In this document: positions 28,752-37,509 of the stretch, piece by piece
How the letters are laid out: each line of letters opens with the position of its first letter
Position numbering within the stretch: the first letter of the stretch is position 1
Origin: CAWCGU01 sp963795195
Lineage (GTDB): Bacteria; Actinomycetota; Thermoleophilia; Solirubrobacterales; 70-9
NCBI GenBank assembly: GCA_963795195.1
Contig: CAWCGU010000003.1
Coordinates: 372,001-436,000 of the forward strand
DNA length: 64,000 nucleotides
Direction: 5' to 3'
Made by a program: the position numbers and the translations under genes
The notes under the pieces: model-generated
Seen by the model: the letters and a program-made list of their open reading frames with translations, nothing else
Told to the model about the DNA's origin: nothing
Database searches by the model: none

Positions 28752-30014
28752 ATGGCAATCGCAACCCGCACCGTCGCTGACGCTTGTCGTGCCGCCAAGG
28801 AGGCGGCCCGTGAGCTCGCGCGCGCCGACACCGCGAGAAAGGACGCGGCGCTCAGCGCCATCGCGGCCGGTCTCGAACGGTCCGACGCCGACCTGTTGGA
28901 GGCGAATGCAGCCGATCTTGAGGAGGGCCGCTCGCAGGGGCTGACCGCGGCCCTGCAGGACCGGCTCACCCTCACCGAGGGCCGGGTCGGCGAGATGGCC
29001 ATCGGGGTGCGCGAGATCGTCGCGCTTCCGGATCCGGTCGGTGAGGTCGTTGCGGAGCGCACCCTGCGGACTGGTTTGGAGCTGCGCCAGGTTCGCTTCC
29101 CGCTCGGCGTCGTCGCCGTCGTCTATGAGGCGCGGCCGAACGTCACGATCGACACCGCGGCTCTTTGTCTGAAAAGCGGAAACGCGATCGTTCTGCGCGG
29201 TTCGAGCTACGCAGCCGGATCGAACCGGGCGCTGGCGGCGATCGTGCGCGAGGGGCTCGCCTCAGTGGGGCTCCCGGAGGATTGCGTGATCCTGCTCGAC
29301 GGCGGCCGTGAGGAGCTGGCAGAGCTGGCCACCCAAGAAGGCGTGGTGGACCTGATCATCCCGCGGGGCGGCGAAGGTTTGAAGACGGCGCTCAAGGGCG
29401 TCGCAACGGTGCCGGTGCTCTACGCGGCTGCGGGCAACTGCCACGTCTACGTGCATTCGGACGCTGATCTGGAGATGGCGCGCCGCGTCGCCTTCAACGC
29501 AAAGGTGCAGCGGCCGGGCGTTTGCAACGCGGCGGAAACGCTGTTGGTCAACGCGGACGTCGCCGAGGCCTTCCTGCCGGGGATCCTTTCCGACCTGCAG
29601 GGCGCCGGGGTGCAGCTGATCGGCGACGAGCGCGTCCGGGCGGCGTCGGGCGAGATCGACGTCGCAGAGGCTGTGGCTGAGGATTGGGACACCGAATACC
29701 ACGACCTCAAGCTGGCGGTTGGCGTGGTCGACTCGCTCGAGGAGGCGATCGAGCACATCAACCGGCACGGTACCGGGCATTCGGAGGCGATCCTGACGAG
29801 CTCACCGCAGGCGGGCGAGCGGTTCACCGATGACGTCGACGCGGCGGCGGTTTTCGTCAACGCCTCGACGCGCTTCACCGACGGCTTCGAGTTCGGGCTG
29901 GGTGCGGAGATCGGCAATTCGACTCAGAAGCTGCACGCGCGCGGGCCGATCGGCCTCCGGGAGCTGACAACCACCAAGTACGTGGTCCACGGCAACGGCC
30001 AGGTCAGGGAGTAG
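28752..30014 (+). CDS. proA: Glutamate-5-semialdehyde dehydrogenase
   Basis: 420 residues from ATG 28752. It reduces gamma-glutamyl phosphate to glutamate semialdehyde in proline synthesis. The catalytic cysteine region reads KVQRPGVCNAAETLLV; GVVAVVYEARPNVTIDTAALCLKSGN and the C-terminal ARGPIGLRELTTTKYVVHG are typical. Followed by nadD within 3 nt. Confidence 0.96.
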   Translation: MAIATRTVADACRAAKEAARELARADTARKDAALSAIAAGLERSDADLLEANAADLEEGRSQGLTAALQDRLTLTEGRVGEMAIGVREIVALPDPVGEVVAERTLRTGLELRQVRFPLGVVAVVYEARPNVTIDTAALCLKSGNAIVLRGSSYAAGSNRALAAIVREGLASVGLPEDCVILLDGGREELAELATQEGVVDLIIPRGGEGLKTALKGVATVPVLYAAAGNCHVYVHSDADLEMARRVAFNAKVQRPGVCNAAETLLVNADVAEAFLPGILSDLQGAGVQLIGDERVRAASGEIDVAEAVAEDWDTEYHDLKLAVGVVDSLEEAIEHINRHGTGHSEAILTSSPQAGERFTDDVDAAAVFVNASTRFTDGFEFGLGAEIGNSTQKLHARGPIGLRELTTTKYVVHGNGQVRE

Positions 30015-30016
30015 GC

Positions 30017-30631
30017 GTCGTCGCAGCTTCCGTCGGCGTTCTCGGCTCAGCCTTCAACCCGCCGCACGTCGGTCATCTCACGCTGGCCCAGGAAGCGATC
30101 TGGCAGCTGGGACTGGACGAGCTGTTGCTGATGCCGACGGGGATCGCGCCGCACAAGGAGATCGAGTCGGATCCGGGTGCCGAGGTCAGGCTCGAGATGG
30201 TCAAGCGCGCGGCTGCAGGCAATGAGTCGCTGACGGTTTCCGACCTCGAGACGGCGCGCGGTGAGCCGTCCTACATGTACAGGACACTTGAGCTCTTGAA
30301 AGATCAGCGCCCAGACGCAGAGCTGACCCTGGTGTTGGGTGCCGACGCTGCGGCTGGGCTGGAGTCGTGGCGCAGTCCGGAGCGCATCGTCGAGCTGGCG
30401 CGGCCGGCGGTCGCGGATCGGGTGGGAGTCGACCGCGCGGCGGTCGAGTCAGTGGTTTCGCGCCTGGGCGTCAACGGGGCGCGGTCGCAGGTCGCGTTCG
30501 TGGAGATGCCGCAGATCGGGATCTCGTCCAGTCTGGTGCGCGAGCGCGTTGGCCTGGGGCGGCCGATTCGTTATCTGGTTGCGGACACGGTTGCGGAGTT
30601 GATCGAGGAGCGCGGACTCTATGCAGCCTGA
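30017..30631 (+). CDS. nadD: Nicotinate-nucleotide adenylyltransferase
   Basis: About 204 residues. It adenylates nicotinate mononucleotide in NAD synthesis. The nucleotidyltransferase motif reads GSAFNPPHVGHL and the C-terminal motif ISSSLVRERV. The first ATG in frame is 30125, which would delete the catalytic NPPHVGH; no ATG, GTG or TTG lies between the proA region and the motif. GTC 30017 (or GTC 30020) follows AGGGAG (30006-30011) with 5 (8) nt spacing and is the best candidate start. The stop overlaps rsfS. Confidence 0.92.
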   Translation, partial: VVAASVGVLGSAFNPPHVGHLTLAQEAIWQLGLDELLLMPTGIAPHKEIESDPGAEVRLEMVKRAAAGNESLTVSDLETARGEPSYMYRTLELLKDQRPDAELTLVLGADAAAGLESWRSPERIVELARPAVADRVGVDRAAVESVVSRLGVNGARSQVAFVEMPQIGISSSLVRERVGLGRPIRYLVADTVAELIEERGLYAA

Positions 30632-31010
30632 GGAACTGGCGCGCCGGCTCGCCGAGCTGGCTGATTCAAAAGGCGCGACCGGCCTGGTGGTGCTGGACAT
30701 GCGCGAGCTGGTGTCCTACACCGACTTTCTCGTCATCGGGACGGCGCGAAACGAGCGTCAGGCGAGAGCGATCCTCGACGAGGTGCAGGTCAGGCTCAAA
30801 CACGATCAGGCGCTGCTGCCGGGTCGGGTCGAAGGGCAAACGGAGGCGAGTTGGGTCTTGCTCGACTATCTCGACTGCATCCTGCACGTGTTCACGACCC
30901 AGGCACGGGATTACTACCGCCTTGATTCGCTGTGGGGCGAGGCGGAGCGGCTCGATCTGGGTGAGCTCGGGGTCGAGCGGGCGGCCGAAGCGGCCGCCGG
31001 CGGCGAGTAG
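30621..31010 (+). CDS. rsfS: Ribosomal silencing factor RsfS
   Basis: 129 residues. Conserved segments are VLDMRELVSYTDFLVIGTARNERQARAI and SWVLLDYLDCILHVFTTQARDYYRLDSLWGEAERLDL. RsfS binds L14 and blocks subunit joining when nutrients are short. It overlaps nadD by 11 nt. Confidence 0.95.
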   Translation: MQPEELARRLAELADSKGATGLVVLDMRELVSYTDFLVIGTARNERQARAILDEVQVRLKHDQALLPGRVEGQTEASWVLLDYLDCILHVFTTQARDYYRLDSLWGEAERLDLGELGVERAAEAAAGGE

Positions 31011-31044
31011 GCGCTCGCTCGCCGTTGACGTCTGACCCGGCGCG

Positions 31045-31050
31045 TAGGGT
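31045..31050 (+). promoter_or_regulatory. Possible leaderless-type -10
   Basis: TAGGGT, then 6 nt, then an in-frame ATC at 31057. The hexamer also contains the last in-frame stop (TAG) before the following coding region. Confidence 0.35.
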
Positions 31051-31056
31051 CCGCAG

Positions 31057-31965
31057 ATCGCAAAGGGCCGCTTCAAGAGGTCTTTGTTGGGCTATCGCGT
31101 GCGCGAAGTTGAAGAGGCGCTCGCGGAGCGCGACGCTGAGCTGACACAGAGCGGCGTCGTCGTCGCGGAGATGCGGGCGACGCTCACCGGGCGTGACCAA
31201 CTGATCGGTTTGCGCGACCAGCGGATCGAGCAGCTCAACGGGGTCGCCCACCACCTCTCGCGGCTCGTGGTCGAGCGCGAGGCGGAGCTGCGGGAGCTGC
31301 GGGCGCAGCTCGCCGAACTTGGCAACAGCTACGACCCCGACGATCTGGAGGCGCTGCTGCAGGCTCGTGACGCGGAGGCGGCAGGCGCGCTCCAGAAGCT
31401 GCAGCGAGACGTCGCCGAGATCGGCGCGCAGGCACGCGGTCAGGCGACGCGGATCAGGATGCAGGCGCTGCGCCAGGCGGTTCGGCTTGCCGCACGCGGA
31501 GGTGCGGATGAGGGTGAGGCTGATGTCGATGTCCCGGTGGAGGCCCGGAGCGGGGAGGAGGCGAGCCCCGCAGCGCAGCCGCGCTTCGGGCTCGGCGAGC
31601 GGCCGGCGGCCGAGCCGTTGCCCGAAGAGACGGGCAGGACCCGGGAATTCGCGGCGATCGTGGCGATGAACGGTGATGCCGGCTCCAGCGGGGCGGTTGG
31701 GATGTTTGAGGGGCTCGTGCAGATGGAGATCGGGCCACTCGAGGATTTTTCGCAGCTGGTGCGGTTCGAGGATGCGATCAGGGAGATCGAGGCCGCGTCT
31801 GAGGTCTCCGTGAAGCGATTTTCGCGGGGGAGGGCGACGCTGGCGCTGCGACTGCAGGAGCCGGTCGAGCTGCTGCGCGAGCTCGAACGCCGCGCTCCAT
31901 TTGGGATCACCGTTCGCGGCATCCGCGACGATCGGCTGATCGTCGATCTCAACGAAGCCGCCTGA
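31057..31965 (+). CDS. Coiled-coil protein with DivIVA-like N-terminus, hypothetical
   Basis: About 302 residues from ATC 31057, or 293 from TTG 31084, which also has an acceptable AAGAGG upstream when TTG 31087 is used. The N-terminus LLGYRVREVEEALAERDAEL resembles the first helix of DivIVA/GpsB proteins. A long coiled coil follows to about residue 145, then a low-complexity linker. A separate C-terminal alpha/beta domain (about 210-300) begins VQMEIGPLEDFSQLVRFEDAI. DivIVA-like proteins act as membrane-curvature scaffolds in division or polar growth; applying that here is inference. It may share the rsfS transcript. Confidence 0.65.
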   Translation: MAKGRFKRSLLGYRVREVEEALAERDAELTQSGVVVAEMRATLTGRDQLIGLRDQRIEQLNGVAHHLSRLVVEREAELRELRAQLAELGNSYDPDDLEALLQARDAEAAGALQKLQRDVAEIGAQARGQATRIRMQALRQAVRLAARGGADEGEADVDVPVEARSGEEASPAAQPRFGLGERPAAEPLPEETGRTREFAAIVAMNGDAGSSGAVGMFEGLVQMEIGPLEDFSQLVRFEDAIREIEAASEVSVKRFSRGRATLALRLQEPVELLRELERRAPFGITVRGIRDDRLIVDLNEAA

Positions 31966-32011
31966 GCGTCGCCAAGGCCTGAGGTCTGGCGCGACCCGTT
32001 TCCAGATTCCC

Positions 32012-32017
32012 TAACCT
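32012..32017 (+). promoter_or_regulatory. Leaderless-type -10
   Basis: TAACCT, then 7 nt, then ATG 32025. The spacing favours this ATG over the GTG at 32022. Confidence 0.45.
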
Positions 32018-32024
32018 GATCGTG

Positions 32025-32927
32025 ATGCGGGGAAGGTTTGCCATTGCAGTCGCGATCGCGGCGCTTGCCGGTTCAGCGGGGCTCCCGGGCGCTGCCCCGG
32101 CCCAGCCAGTGCCGAACATCAACTGGGTGACGCTGTTGCCGGCGTTGCGGAGCCCGTTGACGCCACAGCCGGGGCCCGTGCCACGCTGCAAGAAGCCCTC
32201 GATCAAATGCGTGAAAACGGTGATCCGCGACTTGCGCGAGCTGCGCAACAGCTTCGGCTGTGATCACCGCGCGGTTTTCGCGACGACCTACCTGACGCTG
32301 ACCAAGGAGTTCCTGTCGCTGATGCGCGAGCAGCCGGACCTGGTCTCAGACCGGCGCTACCTGTTCTGGCAGGACGCGCTGTTCGCCAACATCTACTTCC
32401 GCACCCAGCGCAACTGGCTGCGGGGCCGCGATGTGCCGGAGGCCTGGCGGATCGCCAACCGGACGGCGTTGACGGGCCAGGTGACGGGCGCCCAGGACAT
32501 GCTGCTCGGCATCAACGCGCACGTCCAGAACGACATGCCCTTCCTGATCGCGGCGCTCGGCTTGCGCACACCGGAGGGCGAGTCGCGAAAGCCCGACCAC
32601 GACGCGGTCAATGAGACGCTAAACCGCGCCTACGAGGCGGTTGTCGCTGAGGTCACCAAGCGCTACGACCCGCTAGTCGCCGTCACCAACCCTCCGCTTC
32701 TTCCCGCAGACGACATCGCCGGCCTCGAGCTCGTCCGGCTCTGGCGCGAGCAGGTTTGGCGAAACGCGGAGCGGCTCGTCAACGCCGAGAGCGCGGTGCA
32801 GAGAGCCAGGGTCGCCCAGTCGATCGAGGACTACGCCGGCGACTGGGCGACGGGGATCGCGGCGATCAAGTCTCCGGGCTACGGGGCCGTGCGCGACCAG
32901 TACTGCGAAGATCAGCTGACGCCGTAG
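32025..32927 (+). CDS. DUF5995-like secreted protein
   Basis: 300 residues. The N-terminal signal peptide (RGRFAIAVAIAALAGSAGLPG) has a predicted cleavage near APA. The mature part is mostly helical. The segment MLLGINAHVQNDMPFLIAALGL matches the hallmark of DUF5995 proteins, where His/Asp residues could bind a metal. Length is typical. Function is unknown. Confidence 0.75.
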   Translation: MRGRFAIAVAIAALAGSAGLPGAAPAQPVPNINWVTLLPALRSPLTPQPGPVPRCKKPSIKCVKTVIRDLRELRNSFGCDHRAVFATTYLTLTKEFLSLMREQPDLVSDRRYLFWQDALFANIYFRTQRNWLRGRDVPEAWRIANRTALTGQVTGAQDMLLGINAHVQNDMPFLIAALGLRTPEGESRKPDHDAVNETLNRAYEAVVAEVTKRYDPLVAVTNPPLLPADDIAGLELVRLWREQVWRNAERLVNAESAVQRARVAQSIEDYAGDWATGIAAIKSPGYGAVRDQYCEDQLTP

Positions 32928-33027
32928 CCGGCCGTTCGGTCTGGTCCGCGGAGCACATCCGGGCGTTTCGCCGCCGAAGAACGGACAGCGAGCGTCGATA
33001 CACTCGGAGGCTGATTTCCGACACGCT

Positions 33028-33100
33028 GGGGCTGTAGCTCAGTTGGAAGAGCGTTCGGCTGGCAGCCGAAAGGTCAGGGGTTCGAGTCCCCTCAGCTCCA
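33028..33100 (+). tRNA. tRNA-Ala (anticodon GGC)
   Basis: A 73-nt cloverleaf. The acceptor GGGGCTG pairs with CAGCTCC (one G-T pair). D-stem GCTC/GAGC, anticodon stem TTCGG/CCGAA with loop CTGGCAG, T-arm GGGGTTCGAGTCCCC. The loop gives anticodon GGC, reading GCC/GCU alanine codons. Discriminator A; CCA is not encoded. Confidence 0.96.
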
Positions 33101-33183
33101 CTGGTTCGACCGACCTATCCACGCACTGGCGGCCGGTCGTTGTAGTCTCGCGGCTGAGTCGACGCGAACGAAGGAGGCCCCAC

Positions 33184-33474
33184 ATGGCAGTGATCGCCGT
33201 CTACAGGATCAAGGGCGACTCCGACGATCTGCTGCAGAAGTTCGATCAGGCAATCCCCGAGATCGAGAACGTCGCTCACGGCGTCCCCACGGTGCACGTC
33301 ACAGCTCGCACCGACGAGGGAATCGTCATCTACGACGTCTGGGACACCGAGGGCGACATCGAGACGTTCACGTCGAATCCCGGCTTCCGCGACGCGATCG
33401 AGAAGGTCAACCTGCCGCAGCCGGAGGTCGCCGTCTACGAGGTCCACCGGGTCGGCTGGTCTCGCCGCCAGTAA
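33184..33474 (+). CDS. Small conserved protein, possible dimeric alpha/beta barrel
   Basis: 96 residues from ATG 33184, with AAGGAGG upstream. An open frame runs back into the tRNA but is not coding. Composition and the pattern MAVIAVYRIKG...DVWDTEGDIETF suggest a small ferredoxin-like fold as in antibiotic-biosynthesis monooxygenase or Dabb proteins; I do not recognise it more precisely. Confidence 0.65.
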   Translation: MAVIAVYRIKGDSDDLLQKFDQAIPEIENVAHGVPTVHVTARTDEGIVIYDVWDTEGDIETFTSNPGFRDAIEKVNLPQPEVAVYEVHRVGWSRRQ

Positions 33475-33541
33475 CGCAACCTCGCCTCGCCACGGCCGCG
33501 CCATAAGATTCCGCGCGCTCCCCAGCGAAAGGATCGATCCC

Positions 33542-35299
33542 TTGGCAACTCCGGCCGACGCGGTTTCGCACGCAGCCAGCACCGTCACCACGCTCTTCAA
33601 CCCCCGCACCTACGACGCGGCCGAATTCGACGAGGCGACCCGACGCGTCCTGCTCGCCACGATCGACTACTTCGAGTCACGCGGCAAGCAGCGCCTCAAG
33701 GATGAGGACCGCGACCGCAGCTGGTACGCCGACTTCCTCGACTTCGTGCGTCGTGAGCGCGTCTTCGCGACCCTGCTGACGCCCGCCCGCAACGCCGGCG
33801 ACGATCCCGACAAGCGCTGGGACACCGCCCGCATCTGCGCCTTCAACGAGATCATCGGCTTCTACGGGATCCCCCACTGGTACACCTGGCAGGTCTCGAT
33901 CCTCGGCCTCGGCCCGATCTGGCAGTCGGACAACCCCGCCGCGCGTGAGCGCGCCGCCGAGTTGCTCGACGACGGCGCCATCTTCGCCTTCGGCCTCTCC
34001 GAGCGCGAGCACGGCGCCGACATCTACTCGACCGACATGGTCCTGACCCCCCAGCAGGACGGCAGCTTCCTCGCCAGCGGCGGCAAGTACTACATCGGCA
34101 ACGGCAACCTCGCGGGCATGGTCTCGGTCTTCGGCCGCCGCGCCGACATGGACGTGCCCGAGGGCTACATCTTCTTCGCAGCCGAATCCGACCACCCCGC
34201 CTACAAGCTCGTCCGCAACGTCGTCAACTCGCAGATGTACGTCAGCCAGTTCGACCTCGACGAGTACCCCGTCAGCGACGCAGAGATCCTCCACACCGGC
34301 CCCGAGGCCTTCGACGCGGCGCTCAACACCGTCAACGTCGGCAAGTTCAACCTCGGCTTCTGCGCGATCGGCGTCTGCGAGCACGCCTTCTTCGAGACGG
34401 TCACGCATTCCGATTCGCGGATCCTCTTCGGGCAGCCCGTCACCGAGTTCCCCCAGATCCGCCGCATCCTCACAGATTCATATGCCCGCCTGATGGCGAT
34501 GAAGCTGTTCGGCCGCCGCGCGACCGACTACTTCCGCACCGCGACCCTCGAAGACCGCCGCTACCTGCTCTTCAACCCGCTGACGAAGATGAAGGTGACA
34601 ACCCAGGGCGAGCAGGTGATCCAGCTGCTCGCCGAAGTGATCTCCGCCAAGGGCTTCGAATCCGACACCTTCTTCGAGATGGCGATCCGCGACATCGGCG
34701 GGCTCCCCAAGCTCGAGGGCACCGTCCACGTCAACCAGGCGCTCGCTCTCAAGTTCATGGCCAACTACTTCTTCAACCCCGACGAGTTCGAGCCCGTCCC
34801 GCCGCGCGCCGATGCCGCCGATGACGAGTTCCTGTTCGCCCAGGGCCCGACCCGCGGCCTCTCCAAGATCCGCTTCCACGACTGGCAGCCGGTCTTCGAC
34901 GCCTTCGCCGAAATCCCGAACGTCGCCCTCTTCCGCGAGCAGGCCGACGCGCTCAAGACCCTGCTCGAAACCGCGCCGCCCAGCCCCGAGCAGGCCGCCG
35001 ACCTCGACTTCCTGCTCGCCCTGGCGGAGCTCTTCTCACTGATTCCCTACGGCCAGCTGATCCTCGAGGAGGCCGAGATCGCCGCCGTCGAGCCGTACCT
35101 GCTCAACCAGATCTTCGCAGTGCTGATTCGCGACTTCTCCAAGCACGCGATCGAGCTGCACGGCAAAGCGGCGTCCACCGACGCGCAGCAGGAGTGGGCA
35201 CTCGGCGCCGTTCGCAAGCCGATCGCGGACGCCGACGGCTCGGATCACCTCTACGCAGAGATCCGCAGCCTCGCCGGCGCCTACGAGATGGCGCCGTAG
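33542..35299 (+). CDS. Acyl-CoA dehydrogenase family protein
   Basis: 585 residues from TTG 33542. The middle carries acyl-CoA dehydrogenase features: IFAFGLSEREHGADIYSTDM as FAD/substrate strand, ASGGKYYIGNGNLAGMVSVFGR, then helices with GFCAIGVCEHAFFETVTHSDSRILFGQPV. The protein is longer than ordinary ACADs (about 380-400) because of an N-terminal segment and a C-terminal helical extension of about 150 residues, as in some fatty-acid or acyl-carrier related ACADs. A flavin-dependent oxidation of an acyl substrate is likely; the substrate is unknown. Codons are strongly C-ending, indicating high adaptation. Confidence 0.8.
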   Translation: MATPADAVSHAASTVTTLFNPRTYDAAEFDEATRRVLLATIDYFESRGKQRLKDEDRDRSWYADFLDFVRRERVFATLLTPARNAGDDPDKRWDTARICAFNEIIGFYGIPHWYTWQVSILGLGPIWQSDNPAARERAAELLDDGAIFAFGLSEREHGADIYSTDMVLTPQQDGSFLASGGKYYIGNGNLAGMVSVFGRRADMDVPEGYIFFAAESDHPAYKLVRNVVNSQMYVSQFDLDEYPVSDAEILHTGPEAFDAALNTVNVGKFNLGFCAIGVCEHAFFETVTHSDSRILFGQPVTEFPQIRRILTDSYARLMAMKLFGRRATDYFRTATLEDRRYLLFNPLTKMKVTTQGEQVIQLLAEVISAKGFESDTFFEMAIRDIGGLPKLEGTVHVNQALALKFMANYFFNPDEFEPVPPRADAADDEFLFAQGPTRGLSKIRFHDWQPVFDAFAEIPNVALFREQADALKTLLETAPPSPEQAADLDFLLALAELFSLIPYGQLILEEAEIAAVEPYLLNQIFAVLIRDFSKHAIELHGKAASTDAQQEWALGAVRKPIADADGSDHLYAEIRSLAGAYEMAP

Positions 35300-35336
35300 C
35301 CGTAGCTGCGACGCTGGTCTTTGCTGGCGCCCCGGT

Positions 35337-35909
35337 TCAGGCGGACTTTTCGTAGACGAGCACGAGCACGCCGTCGCCCACGACCTTCGACTCCCTGAGC
35401 TTCAGGTTGCGCCGTTCGGGCGTCTCTTCGAACGCCCGCTTGCCGGTCCCGAGGATCACCGGGAAGACCATCAGGTTGACCTGGTCGACGAGGTCGCTCT
35501 CGATCAGCTCCTGGACCAGCCTGTGGCTTCCGGGGACCTGCAGCTCGCCGTCGAACTCCTCCTTGAGCGTGCGCACCTGGGCGGTCGCGTCACCGCTGTC
35601 GAGCACCGTCGTGTTGTTCCACTCCGCCTCCCCGAGCGTCGTCGAGACAACGAACTTCGGCATCGAGTTGAACTTGTCGGCGAACTCGCCCTCGCGCTCC
35701 GGCCAGGCGCCGGCAAAGCTCTCGTAGGTGCGCTTGCCGATCAAGAGCGCGTTGGCGCTGCGCGTCTCCTCCAGCTTGAAATCGTTGCCATCATCACCGC
35801 GGTCGTACTCGAACGACCAGCCGGGGTACTTGAAGTTCGGTTCGCCGCCCGGCGCCTCCATCACACCATCGAGGGAAACGAACTCGGTCACAACGATTCT
35901 CGCGGGCAC
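35337..35909 (-). CDS. Dihydrofolate reductase/RibD C-terminal family protein
   Basis: 190 residues from GTG 35909, with AAGGAGG upstream. It begins RIVVTEFVSLDGVMEAPGGE and contains ALLIGKRTYESFAGAWP and LQVPGSHRLVQELIESDLVDQVNLMVFPVILGTGKRAFE. These are hallmarks of the RibD_C dihydrofolate reductase-like family (YyaP/YwjB type), NADPH-binding reductases of unknown substrate. It lies downstream of the transglycosylase-like gene on the same strand. Confidence 0.9.
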   Translation of the reverse strand: MPARIVVTEFVSLDGVMEAPGGEPNFKYPGWSFEYDRGDDGNDFKLEETRSANALLIGKRTYESFAGAWPEREGEFADKFNSMPKFVVSTTLGEAEWNNTTVLDSGDATAQVRTLKEEFDGELQVPGSHRLVQELIESDLVDQVNLMVFPVILGTGKRAFEETPERRNLKLRESKVVGDGVLVLVYEKSA

Positions 35910-35985
35910 TTCTTGCCTCCTTGGGGTAGCGGTCTTCCATCCAGTAGACCGACAGGGGCAGGCAAACTAATCGCCGGCGCGGGAT

Positions 35986-36735
35986 TTAGAAGTCCGGCTC
36001 TTCCCAGGTGCGATCGCGGAGAGTCTGCTTGACCCGCTCGATGTAGCCGATCGCATCCGCCGTGTACCAGCGGCCCGAGAAGTGAACGCCGAGCGATCCC
36101 CAGAGGTCGCCGGCCTTGTACGGCCGTCCCTGCTCGACGTCGTTGAGCCAAGTCATCTTGCCGTCGAAGATCGCCCTGATCCAGGAGCCGAAATAGTCGG
36201 CGTTCATCGCCGTGTAGTCGCGGAAGATCGAGCAGTCGCCGTCGCAGTGAAATGGCCGGCGGTTCTGGAAAAGGCCGAAGGAATCCCCGTCGTCGCCGAG
36301 CGCCTCCATGTCCCAGTAGGACTCGACCACAGCGTCGGCTCGGACGACATCCTCGGGCAGCCCCCACTTGTGCGCCGTCCACTGGATGATCTCGTCGGTT
36401 GTGCCGCGAAAGCGCCCGTTGACGAGGCGTTTGTAGGGCGCATCAACCGCCTGGCGCCAGCTCGAGAGCTCCTGGGCGCTGGGTACCGCTGAGTTCTCAG
36501 GCCCGTTCTGCGGCCGCGGCTCGAACCCGTTTCGCCGCACCCGCTTGGCCGCGGCCTTGCTCGAAAGCGGTTTGAAACCGACCGGCTTCAGCTTGGCCTT
36601 GCCCTTGACCGCGGCCGCCGCTGCCGACCCAGGTGATCCACTCGCAACGCCGCCCGCGCCCAACCTGGCGACGGCGACCACGACCACCGCGAGCACGATG
36701 ATCGCCGCTGATTTGGTGATCCGACTCCGACTCAT
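35986..36735 (-). CDS. Lytic transglycosylase-like exported protein
   Basis: 249 residues from ATG 36735; an ATG at 36744 is also possible. An N-terminal membrane or signal segment is followed by an Ala/Lys-rich linker and a globular domain from about residue 80. The segment VVRADAVVESYWDMEALGDDGDSFGLFQNR has the glutamate and GxFQ pattern of SLT/lysozyme-fold domains, suggesting cleavage of peptidoglycan glycan strands. The catalytic assignment is by pattern only. Confidence 0.7.
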   Translation of the reverse strand: MSRSRITKSAAIIVLAVVVVAVARLGAGGVASGSPGSAAAAAVKGKAKLKPVGFKPLSSKAAAKRVRRNGFEPRPQNGPENSAVPSAQELSSWRQAVDAPYKRLVNGRFRGTTDEIIQWTAHKWGLPEDVVRADAVVESYWDMEALGDDGDSFGLFQNRRPFHCDGDCSIFRDYTAMNADYFGSWIRAIFDGKMTWLNDVEQGRPYKAGDLWGSLGVHFSGRWYTADAIGYIERVKQTLRDRTWEEPDF

Positions 36736-36768
36736 ACTGCACATAGTGACGCGAACGCAAGGATTCGG

Positions 36769-37479
36769 TTACAGCTCGCGCCTCGCGATCTGACGAGCCC
36801 GCGCCAGCGCCGGCCGCGAGCGCACCTCCATTCGCGCCCTCACCCGAGTCCTCGCGCCTGAAAAGCCGAGGTTGGCGACCGTGGCGAAACCGAGTTCATC
36901 CTCCCGCAGAGCGAGCAGCAGGTGTGCGATGCGATCCGCGCCGGGCAGCTCGCCCGCCTCAGCAATCCGTACGCACCAGCAATCAACCCTGTGCCCGCCC
37001 GGCCTCACCAGCAGCGCTCCCTGCTCACCCAGAAGCCAGACGCCCAGCTGACCAGTCTGGATCGCCAGCCCCGTCTCGAGCGCGAGATCTCGCGCCTCGT
37101 GGCCGAGCAGGTCGCCGAGCAGCCCCAGCGCAACCCTCTCGCTCTTCGGACTCGACGCGCCCGTCGAAGCCGCGCTGCGCGCGCTGCCGATCGGCACGAC
37201 CTGCCGCCAGCCCCGGCGGGCGGACAGGCGAAAAATCAGCAGCGCGTGAGCCAAACAGATCGCAGCTACCGGGAAAAGCAGCGGCTCCAGCAGGATGAGA
37301 ACGACGGCGGGCGAGACGAATGTGATCACGATCGCAGCCGTCCAGGCCGTCCACAACCACTCCTGCCGGCGCAGCCTACGACGGCTGACAGGAGGTCGCC
37401 ACCAGAGCTCGGCCGCCTCCGGAATCCCCTCGCGCAGCGGGGCGCCGGCCGGCGGGGCCGGCGCCCAGGTCGGCTTCAA
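36769..37479 (-). CDS. Membrane protein, hypothetical
   Basis: 236 residues. A proline-rich N-terminus and an aromatic/basic stretch are followed by two membrane helices (about 47-67 and 68-88). The soluble C-terminal half has the repeated pattern GLLGDLLGHEARDLALETGLAIQTGQLGVWLLGEQGALLV. It lies 30 bp downstream of a small gene on the same strand, likely one operon. I do not recognise the family. Confidence 0.65.
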   Translation of the reverse strand: MKPTWAPAPPAGAPLREGIPEAAELWWRPPVSRRRLRRQEWLWTAWTAAIVITFVSPAVVLILLEPLLFPVAAICLAHALLIFRLSARRGWRQVVPIGSARSAASTGASSPKSERVALGLLGDLLGHEARDLALETGLAIQTGQLGVWLLGEQGALLVRPGGHRVDCWCVRIAEAGELPGADRIAHLLLALREDELGFATVANLGFSGARTRVRARMEVRSRPALARARQIARREL

Positions 37480-37509
37480 ACGCGCGTCGCCGGCCAGAAG
37501 GAGCTCGCT

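Noticed and set aside
33043..33183. N-terminal extension of the small gene at 33184 into the tRNA
   Set aside because: The extension translates the tRNA; ATG 33184 has a strong AAGGAGG.
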